A DNA stretch of 16,597 nt, taken from NCBI GenBank assembly GCA_028694545.1, contig JAQVKV010000004.1:1-16597 (forward strand). The letters run 5' to 3'. Under the pieces are notes generated by a model, which worked only from the letters and a program-made list of their open reading frames with translations, searched no databases and was not told the DNA's origin. The DNA comes from Zavarzinia sp. (GTDB lineage Bacteria; Pseudomonadota; Alphaproteobacteria; Zavarziniales; Zavarziniaceae). Below, one piece after another: positions 8,345-13,928 of the stretch. A program made the position numbers and the translations under genes. How positions within the stretch are numbered: the first letter of the stretch is position 1; every line of letters starts with the position of its first letter.

Positions 8345-8380
8345 CGGTGTCTTATCCGTCGATGACACCGCGTCGGGCAA
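8345..8380 (-). promoter_or_regulatory. Candidate promoter with overlapping inverted repeat for the OmpA-like gene
   Basis: On the minus strand TTGCCC (8380-8375) and GATAAG (8356-8351) lie 18 bases apart, a weak match to a sigma-70-type promoter. The inverted repeat CGGTGTC (8345-8351) with GACACCG (8364-8370), seven-base perfect arms 12 bases apart, covers the -10 element and the leader. It could be an operator or a leader hairpin. The call rests on position and symmetry only. Confidence 0.28.
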
Positions 8381-8426
8381 TGACGCGACAGTTTAGGCGC
8401 GGACCCGACCGCATGCCAGCCCGGGC

Positions 8427-8444
8427 CTGTGACTGAGGTCACAG
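8427..8444. promoter_or_regulatory. Perfect CRP/FNR-type palindrome
   Basis: CTGTGAC and GTCACAG form seven-base perfect arms around TGAG. This contains TGTGA-N6-TCACA exactly, the consensus half-sites of CRP-family regulators. It lies between two divergent genes, its centre about 110 bases before the OmpA-like start and about 147 before the DUF35 start, so it could act on either. No terminator-like T-run follows on either strand. Regulator identity is inferred. Confidence 0.5.
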
Positions 8445-8457
8445 AAAGGAGGATTCA

Positions 8458-8520
8458 GTGCCGAGTTCGGCAATGAAACCCCGGGAAACCGCGCCGGTTC
8501 CCCCTGCACGGACCGCGTAG
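8458..8520 (+). CDS. Possible 20-codon small ORF or leader peptide
   Basis: A GTG at 8458 is preceded, five bases away, by AAAGGAGG (8445-8452), the strongest Shine-Dalgarno I see in the window. It opens a 20-codon frame ending in TAG at 8518-8520. The predicted peptide is rich in Pro, Ala and Thr and includes VPPA. The palindrome at 8427-8444 ends at the Shine-Dalgarno, and a second inverted repeat (TGCCGA-GT-TCGGCA, 8459-8472) covers the start. It lies 62 bases before the DUF35 gene, so it could be a leader peptide, a decayed gene or a chance frame. No homology is recognised. Confidence 0.3.
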   Translation: MPSSAMKPRETAPVPPARTA

Positions 8521-8528
8521 CCGGCTGC

Positions 8529-8557
8529 TTGTCGGCCGGCCGGCCGATGGCTAGGGT
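8529..8557 (+). promoter_or_regulatory. Weak candidate promoter of the DUF35 operon
   Basis: TTGTCG (8529-8534) and TAGGGT (8552-8557) are 17 bases apart, which would start transcription about 20 bases before the ATG at 8583. The -35 element is fair and the -10 poor. If this promoter is the real one, the mini-ORF upstream would not be on this transcript. Confidence 0.2.
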
Positions 8558-8582
8558 GCGGAAAACGAGAAGGGGAGAGAGA

Positions 8583-8981
8583 ATGACAGCGATTCCCGTG
8601 ACGGCGACGGGCCCCGGGGCCGAACGCCTCTGGCGCGACGCGCTCGCCGCCGGCAGTCTGACCTTGCCGTTCTGCGATGATTGCGGCCGCGCGCATTTCT
8701 ACCCCCGGGTGCTGTGTCCCCACTGCGGTTCCAGGGCGATCTCGCTACGTCCCGCCAGTGGCAGGGGCACGGTCTATTCGACGACGGTGCTGCGACGGCG
8801 CCCGCAGGACGGCGGCAACCTGAACGTTGCCCTCGTCGATTTCGCCGAAGGGCCGCGCATGATGTCGCGCGTGGATGGCATTCCGGCCGAGTCGGTCAGC
8901 ATCGGCATGGCGGTCGAGGCCGCGATCGTGATCGAGGACGATGCGCCGGTCGTCGTCTTCAAGCCCGTGGGAGGTGCCTGA
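8583..8981 (+). CDS. DUF35 zinc-ribbon/OB-fold protein, partner of a thiolase-like enzyme
   Basis: A 132-residue acyl-CoA-associated protein. An N-terminal helix is followed by a rubredoxin-like zinc ribbon with C31, C34, C45 and C48 (CX2C-X10-CX2C), then an OB-fold (about 58-128). Proteins of this family form complexes with thiolase-superfamily enzymes and hold or channel the CoA end of the substrate. Examples are the DUF35 partners of archaeal HMG-CoA synthase/thiolase and ChsH2 with the Ltp2 aldolase. The start at 8583 follows AAGGGGAGAGAGA; an in-frame ATG upstream lacks a ribosome site. Its stop shares one base with the next start (TGATG), so the pair is translationally coupled, as expected for a stoichiometric complex. 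Confidence 0.92.
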   Translation: MTAIPVTATGPGAERLWRDALAAGSLTLPFCDDCGRAHFYPRVLCPHCGSRAISLRPASGRGTVYSTTVLRRRPQDGGNLNVALVDFAEGPRMMSRVDGIPAESVSIGMAVEAAIVIEDDAPVVVFKPVGGA

Positions 8982-10135
8982 TGGCGGGGTCTCGTCTGCG
9001 CGGCTCGGCCGCCATCGTGGGCGCCGGCCAGGCCGGCATCGGGGATGCGACGGGGCGTTCCGCCTTCGACATCGTCGGCGACGCCACCCATGCGGCGTTG
9101 GCCGACTGCGGCCTGAAACTGTCCGACATCGACGGCGTTTTCTCCGCGACCATGGTCAATTCCATGCCGGCGGTGAATGTCGTCGAATATCTGGGCCTGC
9201 GACCCAGGGTGACGGAGGGCACCAATACAGGCGGCTCCTCCTTCCTCGCCCATATGCAGTGGGCGGCGCTGGCGCTCGATGCCGGGCTGTGCGAGGTGGC
9301 GTTGATCACCTATGGCTCGAACCAGAAGACGGGGGCGGGCAAATTCGTCTCCAGCTCTGAAGTCGTGCCCTTCGAGGCGCCGTACAAGCCGCGCTATGCC
9401 GTCACCCCCTATGCCCTGGCGGCGGCGCGCCACATGCATGAATTCGGCACCACGCGGGAACAGCTCGCGGAAGTCGCCGTGGCGGCGCGGACCTGGGCCA
9501 ACCTCAATCCGGAAGCGGCGGCCAAGGGCCCGTTGTCGGCCGAGGACGTGCTGTCGGCGCGCATGGTCTCCGACCCCCTGACCCTGCGCGACTGCTGCCT
9601 CGTCACCGACGGGGCGGGCGCCATCATCATGACGCGGGCCGATCGTGCGAAGGATTTCCCCAAGAAGCCGGTCTATCTGCTCGGCGTGGCGGCCGAAAAC
9701 TGGCATCGCTGGGTTTCCAGCATGCCGGACCTCACCGTTTCCGCCGCCAGCCGCTCCGGTCCCCGGGCGATGGAGATGGCCGGCGTCACCCATGACGATC
9801 TCGATCTCGTCATGCTCTACGACGCCTTCACCATCACGCCGATCATGTTCCTCGAAGATCTCGGCTTCTGTCCGAAGGGCGAGGGCGGGCGCTTCGTCGG
9901 CGACGGCAAGCTGCGCCATGGCGGCGGGTTCCCGCTGAACACCAACGGTGGCGGCCTGTCCTGTGTCCACCCCGGCATGTACGGTCTGTTCCTGCTGATC
10001 GAGGCGGTGCGCCAGCTGCGCGGCGAATGCGGGGCCCGTCAGTTGCCGGATCCGAAGCTCGCGCTCTGTCATGGCAACGGCGGCCACTGGTCGTCCCAGG
10101 TGACGGCTATCCTCGGCCTCGGGGAAACGCTGTAG
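8981..10135 (+). CDS. Thiolase-fold (lipid-transfer/Ltp2-like) enzyme lacking the catalytic cysteine
   Basis: A 384-residue SCP2-type thiolase-superfamily protein. The region where thiolases keep the acyl-accepting Cys reads TEGTNTGGSSF (78-88), with glycine or serine instead. The C-terminal Cys-Gly-Gly of thiolases is replaced by CHGNGGHWSSQ (363-373). Retained features are the NTNGGGLSCVHPG loop (320-332), YDAFTIT (280-286) and TDGAGAI (209-215). Loss of the nucleophile argues against classical thiolysis. It matches the pattern of Ltp2-type enzymes, which with a DUF35 partner perform retro-aldol cleavage of acyl-CoAs using tyrosines; Y280 and Y334 are candidates here. It overlaps the DUF35 gene by one base. 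Alternatives are a condensing enzyme or a non-catalytic subunit. Substrate unknown; a steroid or branched acyl-CoA is possible. Confidence 0.88.
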   Translation: MAGSRLRGSAAIVGAGQAGIGDATGRSAFDIVGDATHAALADCGLKLSDIDGVFSATMVNSMPAVNVVEYLGLRPRVTEGTNTGGSSFLAHMQWAALALDAGLCEVALITYGSNQKTGAGKFVSSSEVVPFEAPYKPRYAVTPYALAAARHMHEFGTTREQLAEVAVAARTWANLNPEAAAKGPLSAEDVLSARMVSDPLTLRDCCLVTDGAGAIIMTRADRAKDFPKKPVYLLGVAAENWHRWVSSMPDLTVSAASRSGPRAMEMAGVTHDDLDLVMLYDAFTITPIMFLEDLGFCPKGEGGRFVGDGKLRHGGGFPLNTNGGGLSCVHPGMYGLFLLIEAVRQLRGECGARQLPDPKLALCHGNGGHWSSQVTAILGLGETL

Positions 10136-10154
10136 CAGGCCGGTCGGCCGCGCC

Positions 10155-10493
10155 GTGGTGAACGTCCTTTTCGTCTGCAGCCGCAATCAGTGGCGCAGTC
10201 CGACAGGCGAGGCCATGTTCCGGCGCACGGCCGGGATCGCCACGCGTTCCGCCGGCACGAGTGCGAGCGCGCGGCGGCGCCTGACACGCGACGACATTCG
10301 CTGGGCCGATCTCATTCTCGTGATGGAGGACAAGCACGCGGCGCGGATCCGGGCGGATTTCCGCCAGGATCTGCGCTGCAAGGCGCTTCACGTCCTCGGC
10401 ATTCCCGACGATTACCGCTACATGGACGCGGAACTTGTCGAATTGTTCGAGATGGTGGCCGGGCCGATCATCGGCACGGCCGTGGGCGACTGA
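10155..10493 (+). CDS. Small low-molecular-weight phosphatase-like protein (COG4551 type)
   Basis: A 112-residue protein resembling low-molecular-weight tyrosine phosphatases but shorter. The CX5R(S/T) phosphate loop is intact: C8, R14 and S15 in VCSRNQWRSPT. The SAGTS strand (32-36) and WADLILVME (50-58) fit the family. IPDDYRYMD (83-91) stands in for the loop that carries the general-acid Asp. Known relatives are annotated as predicted protein tyrosine phosphatases without a defined substrate. The start is a GTG at 10155, with a second GTG at 10158; no strong Shine-Dalgarno is visible, so translation may depend on the thiolase-like gene ending 19 bases upstream. Why it travels with acyl-CoA enzymes is unclear. 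Confidence 0.85.
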   Translation: MVNVLFVCSRNQWRSPTGEAMFRRTAGIATRSAGTSASARRRLTRDDIRWADLILVMEDKHAARIRADFRQDLRCKALHVLGIPDDYRYMDAELVELFEMVAGPIIGTAVGD

Positions 10494-10507
10494 AGGCGCC
10501 CACGGCC
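10478..10507. terminator. Perfect 11-bp stem-loop between convergent genes
   Basis: GGCCGTGGGCG (10478-10488) pairs without mismatch with CGCCCACGGCC (10497-10507) around the eight-base loop ACTGAAGG, which contains the stop codon of the phosphatase-like gene. It lies between that gene and the convergent cysK stop at 10516, so it could end or protect both transcripts. Neither side has a T-run, so it is not a textbook intrinsic terminator. A second palindrome, GGTCTC-A-GAGACC (10512-10524), follows in the cysK end. Confidence 0.5.
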
Positions 10508-10515
10508 ACCGGGTC

Positions 10516-11475
10516 TCAGAGACCGTCGAAAAGCGCGGTCGAGAGATAGCGTTCAGCGAAACTCGGGATGATGGCGACGACGGTCTTGCCTTCCATTCCG
10601 GGCCGCGCCGCTACTTCGAGGGCGGCGGAAAGCGCCGCGCCCGAGGAGATGCCGCAGGCGATGCCCTCGAGGCGGGCGGCCTGGCGCGCGGTCTCGAAGG
10701 CGGTCTCGTTGCCGATGGTGATGACTTCGTCGATCACCGAACGGTCGAGGATCTCGGGCACGAAGCCGGCGCCGATACCCTGGATCTTGTGCGGGCCCGG
10801 CTGGCCACCCGACAGTACCGGGCTGTCCTCCGGCTCGACCGCGATCATGCGCACTTCGGGCTTCAGCTTCTTCAGCACGGTGCCGATCCCGGTGATGGTG
10901 CCGCCGGTACCCACACCCGAGACGACCGCATCCACCTTGCCTTGCGTGTCGTTCCAGATCTCTTCCGCCGTGGTCACCCGGTGGATGGCCGGATTGGCCG
11001 GATTGGCGAACTGCTGGGGCATCACCGCGCCGGGAATTTCCTTCAGCAGCTCTTCCGCCCGGTTGATCGCGCCGCGCATGCCCTTCTCGGGGGGCGTCAG
11101 TTCGAGTTCGGCGCCGAGCAGCAGCAGCATCTTGCGCCGTTCGATCGACATCGATTCGGGCATGCACAGGATCAGGCGATAGCCCTTGGCGGCGGCGACG
11201 AAGGCGAGCGCGATCCCGGTATTGCCCGAGGTCGGTTCCACCAGGGTGGCGCCCGGCTTGATCCTGCCCTCGGCTTCCAGCGCCTCGATCATGGCGACGC
11301 CGATGCGATCCTTCACGCTGTTCAGCGGATTGAAGAATTCGAGCTTCGCCAGCACCTCGGCCTTGGCACCCGCCTGTTCGGCCAGCCGGTGCAGGCGCAC
11401 GAGCGGGGTGGAGCCGATGGTTTCGGTGATGTTGTCGTAAACGCGGCCGCGCCCTGGCTTCGATGCCGTGGTCAT
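10516..11475 (-). CDS. cysK: Cysteine synthase A (O-acetylserine sulfhydrylase)
   Basis: A 319-residue pyridoxal-phosphate enzyme that makes L-cysteine from O-acetylserine and sulfide in the cytoplasm. The PLP lysine is K55 in NSVKDR. The substrate loop is PTSGNTG (81-87), and the phosphate-binding GVGTGGT lies at 187-193. S278 in ISSGA is the residue that contacts the pyridine nitrogen, and the C-terminus has ERYLST (308-313). Length and motifs fit CysK rather than the shorter CysM. The start has a good Shine-Dalgarno (AAGGAG, eight bases before the ATG). It lies 31 bases after an Rrf2 regulator gene on the same strand, which suggests local control of cysteine synthesis. Confidence 0.95.
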   Translation of the reverse strand: MTTASKPGRGRVYDNITETIGSTPLVRLHRLAEQAGAKAEVLAKLEFFNPLNSVKDRIGVAMIEALEAEGRIKPGATLVEPTSGNTGIALAFVAAAKGYRLILCMPESMSIERRKMLLLLGAELELTPPEKGMRGAINRAEELLKEIPGAVMPQQFANPANPAIHRVTTAEEIWNDTQGKVDAVVSGVGTGGTITGIGTVLKKLKPEVRMIAVEPEDSPVLSGGQPGPHKIQGIGAGFVPEILDRSVIDEVITIGNETAFETARQAARLEGIACGISSGAALSAALEVAARPGMEGKTVVAIIPSFAERYLSTALFDGL

Positions 11476-11506
11476 TGTCGGTCTCCTTGGAATGCGCCCT
11501 TATGCG

Positions 11507-11968
11507 TCAGATCGAGAAATCCATGCGTTCGCGCCCTTCCGAGCGCACGCCGGCACTTTCGGCCCTGCGACAGAGGTCCTCGACCGAGATCGAGTCGAGC
11601 TTCTCCATGATCGTGTCGTGTAACTCGCCCCATAGCGGTTGCACCACCTTCTTGCCCAGTTCGGACGACATGGGGTTACCCTCGCCGTCCTCTTCCTCCA
11701 TCTGCTCGAAGGCGCCGACGACGCGGATGATCTCGCCGACCGTGATGCGGCGCCTCTCCCGGGCAAGGCGGTATCCGCCCTTTGGCCCGCGCACGCCTTT
11801 CAGCACGCCGGCGTGGACCAGTTGCTGCATCACCTGTTCGAGATAGCGCTGGGGAATGCCCTGGCGCCGGGTGATTTCCTTCGACTGCACCGGCTCGGGC
11901 CTGGCGTTGTAGGCGATGTCGACCAAGGCCTCGAGGGCGAACAGCATCTTGCGCGAGAGGCGTAGCAT
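11507..11968 (-). CDS. Rrf2-family transcriptional regulator, CymR-like
   Basis: A 153-residue DNA-binding protein with an N-terminal winged helix-turn-helix (about 9-75). The recognition region is around PQRYLEQVMQQL (39-50) and the wing is GVRGPKGGYRLAR (58-70). The segment that holds three iron-sulfur cysteines in IscR (about 90-107) has none here; the only cysteine is C133. So it is not an IscR-type cluster sensor. The position just upstream of cysK recalls CymR of Bacillus, an Rrf2 protein that works with CysK to control cysteine metabolism. The start is placed where MLRLSRK begins the family fold; the frame stays open upstream, but that part is coaBC antisense-frame sequence. It overlaps the coaBC stop by one base (TGATG), with AAGGAG 11 bases before the ATG. 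Confidence 0.88.
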   Translation of the reverse strand: MLRLSRKMLFALEALVDIAYNARPEPVQSKEITRRQGIPQRYLEQVMQQLVHAGVLKGVRGPKGGYRLARERRRITVGEIIRVVGAFEQMEEEDGEGNPMSSELGKKVVQPLWGELHDTIMEKLDSISVEDLCRRAESAGVRSEGRERMDFSI

Positions 11969-13188
11969 CAGATGTTCCGCTCCTTGACGGTTTCGGCGAT
12001 GCGCGCGGCGAGCCGCGTCGCGACTTCGGTCTTGGCGAGACGGGGCCAGCTTTCGACGCCGTCGGCGGTGACGATGTGGACGGCATTGTCCGGCGCGCCC
12101 ATGACGCCGCCTTCCGGGCCCGAGCCCACGTCGTTGGCGATGATCCAGTCGCAGCCCTTGCGGGCGAGCTTGGCTTTCGCGTGATCCACCACCTTCTCGG
12201 TTTCGGCGGCGAAGCCGACGACGAGAGGCGGCCGACGCGGCCCCGCGCGGGAGACGGTGGCCAGAATGTCCGGGTTCTCGACGAAGGCAAGCGCCGGCAC
12301 CTGGCCGCTGCCGTCCTTCTTGATCTTCTGTTCGGCCTCGCCCGCCACGCGCCAGTCGGCGACGGCGGCGGCGCAGACGACCACATCCGCCGGCAGGGCG
12401 GTATCGACCGCCGCCGCCATCTGGCGCGCGGTCTCGACGTGGCGGGTCTCGACGCCGGCGGGATCCGGCAGGGTGACCGGACCCGAGACCAGGGTGACCT
12501 GCGCGCCCAGCGCGGCGAGCGCGGTCGCCAGGGCATGACCCTGCTGGCCGGACGAGCGGTTGGCGATATAGCGCACCGGATCGATCGGCTCGTGCGTCGG
12601 GCCCGAGGTGACGACGATCCGCTTGCCGAGCAGCGGCTGCTCCCCGCGCGAGCGGTAGAAGGCCTCGACCTTCTCCAGGATGGCGGCGGGTTCCGCCAGC
12701 CGGCCGGGGCCGAATTCGCCGCAGGCCATGTCGCCGTCGTCCGGGCCGACAGCCATGATGCCGTCCGCCAGCAGGCGGGCATGGTTGCGCCTTGTCGCCT
12801 TGTGGTTCCACATGCGCACGTTCATGGCGGGCGCGATCAGCACCGGCTTGTCGGTGGCGAGCAGGGTGGTGGTCGCCAGATCGTCGGCGATGCCGGCGGC
12901 CATCTTGGCCATCAGGTCGGCGGTCGCGGGGCAGACCACGATCAGGTCGGCGTCGCGCGAAAGCTGGATGTGGCCCATGTCCGCCTCGTCCGTCAGGGAG
13001 AAGAGGTCGGTATAGACCTTGTCCCCGGTCAGGGCGGAAAGCGACAGGGGGGTGACGAACTCCTGCCCGGCACGGGTGACGATCGCCCGTACGGCGATAC
13101 CGCGCTCGCGCAGGCGGCGCGTCAGTTCCAGCGACTTGTAGGCGGCGATGCCGCCGCCGACGATCAGGAGGATACGTCTTTCGGCCAT
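11968..13188 (-). CDS. coaBC: Bifunctional phosphopantothenoylcysteine synthetase/decarboxylase
   Basis: A 406-residue bifunctional flavoprotein (Dfp), the same length as the E. coli enzyme. It joins 4'-phosphopantothenate to L-cysteine using CTP (CoaB), then decarboxylates the product to 4'-phosphopantetheine (CoaC) on the way to coenzyme A. In the CoaC half, catalytic H73 (GHIQLS), the PAMN motif (120-123) and C156 (ACGEFG) are present. In the CoaB half, NRSSG (210-214), AAVADW (274-279), KIKK (288-291), GFAAET (325-330) and ANDV (351-354) are present. The frame is open 43 codons further upstream, but the ATG at 13188 matches the family start and lies just downstream of a plausible promoter. 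It heads a coaBC-rrf2-cysK unit. Confidence 0.95.
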   Translation of the reverse strand: MAERRILLIVGGGIAAYKSLELTRRLRERGIAVRAIVTRAGQEFVTPLSLSALTGDKVYTDLFSLTDEADMGHIQLSRDADLIVVCPATADLMAKMAAGIADDLATTTLLATDKPVLIAPAMNVRMWNHKATRRNHARLLADGIMAVGPDDGDMACGEFGPGRLAEPAAILEKVEAFYRSRGEQPLLGKRIVVTSGPTHEPIDPVRYIANRSSGQQGHALATALAALGAQVTLVSGPVTLPDPAGVETRHVETARQMAAAVDTALPADVVVCAAAVADWRVAGEAEQKIKKDGSGQVPALAFVENPDILATVSRAGPRRPPLVVGFAAETEKVVDHAKAKLARKGCDWIIANDVGSGPEGGVMGAPDNAVHIVTADGVESWPRLAKTEVATRLAARIAETVKERNI

Positions 13189-13221
13189 GATGGGTTCCAG
13201 CGCCGTGTCGTTGATCCGCTC

Positions 13222-13248
13222 TTTATACGTAAATTTGGTGGGCATCAA
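13222..13248 (-). promoter_or_regulatory. Candidate promoter of the coaBC-rrf2-cysK unit
   Basis: On the minus strand TTGATG (13248-13243) and TATAAA (13227-13222) are 15 bases apart, in one of the few AT-rich patches of the window. Transcription would start near 13215, giving a leader of roughly 27 bases. The -10 is one base off consensus; the spacer is shorter than the usual 17. Longer coaBC starts would lie inside or upstream of this element. Confidence 0.4.
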
Positions 13249-13364
13249 CATATTTGCCGATCGTATTCCGTTGTAGTGTGGCGCGAAACGACGTTGACCG
13301 ATACCCCTTCCTTTCATTAGACCGGTCGCCGACAGGGGGATTTCCGGAAGGAGCGGGGACCATC

Positions 13365-13928
13365 ATGCGCGCCATCTTGCCGATCGCCTTTTCCTGCGTG
13401 GCCGTGCTCGCGCTGGCGGGCTGCGACACGATTCCGGGATCGAGCGCTTCGGCCGAAGCCCCCCACGCCATGACCGGCCTGCCCGGCGACTGGCAGGTCG
13501 GGGCCAGCGAGATGCATGACGCGGAAGGCCGGGCCTTCACGGTCTGCACCCTGCTGCGGAGCGCGCAGGACGGCCGGCGCTTCTGGATCGCCGCCACTCC
13601 CTCCACGGTCTCCGGCGATCTTTATCTCGGTGTCCGCTCGCCGGAACTGCCGGCCATCGAGGGGCGGGCGGACCGCAAGGCGCTGGTGACGGTCGACGGC
13701 ATTGCCTATCGCCCCATGAGGGCGCAGCAGGCGGGCGATGCCCTGTCCATGGCCATCGCGCCGGAGGAGGCGCCAGCCTTCCTCGACGCTTTCGCCAAGG
13801 GCTATCAACTGGCGGTGACGGCAGGCGACCTGCCGGGGTTCTCGATCGGCGTCGATCTGCGGGGCAGCGCCAACGGCCGCCGCGAATGGAAGAAATGCAT
13901 CGAGCGGGAGTTGAAGCCCGCCTCCTGA
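13365..13928 (+). CDS. Hypothetical lipoprotein
   Basis: A 187-residue protein whose family I do not recognise. A clear lipoprotein signal peptide ends in LALAGC, with lipidated C20. The next residue is D21, which in E. coli would hold a lipoprotein in the inner membrane; whether that rule applies here is uncertain. The mature part has two cysteines, C61 (FTVCTLL) and C178 (EWKKCIE), which could form a disulfide in the periplasm. Alternating strand-like segments (FWIAATP, LYLGVRSP, ALVTVDGIAY, FSIGVDLRG) suggest a small beta-rich domain. The start follows AAGGAGCGGGG. It sits alone on the plus strand between coaBC and ubiB, and its stop codon directly abuts the ubiB stop on the other strand (TGATCA). 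Confidence 0.82.
   Translation: MRAILPIAFSCVAVLALAGCDTIPGSSASAEAPHAMTGLPGDWQVGASEMHDAEGRAFTVCTLLRSAQDGRRFWIAATPSTVSGDLYLGVRSPELPAIEGRADRKALVTVDGIAYRPMRAQQAGDALSMAIAPEEAPAFLDAFAKGYQLAVTAGDLPGFSIGVDLRGSANGRREWKKCIERELKPAS

Noticed and set aside
11969..12811. Upstream extension of the Rrf2 reading frame
   Set aside because: The extension is another frame of coaBC, low-complexity and Arg/Gly-rich. The winged-helix protein clearly begins at MLRLSRK.
13189..13317. Longer coaBC start, 43 codons upstream
   Set aside because: The extra residues do not resemble the Dfp N-terminus and would cover the candidate promoter. The ATG at 13188 gives the usual 406 residues.
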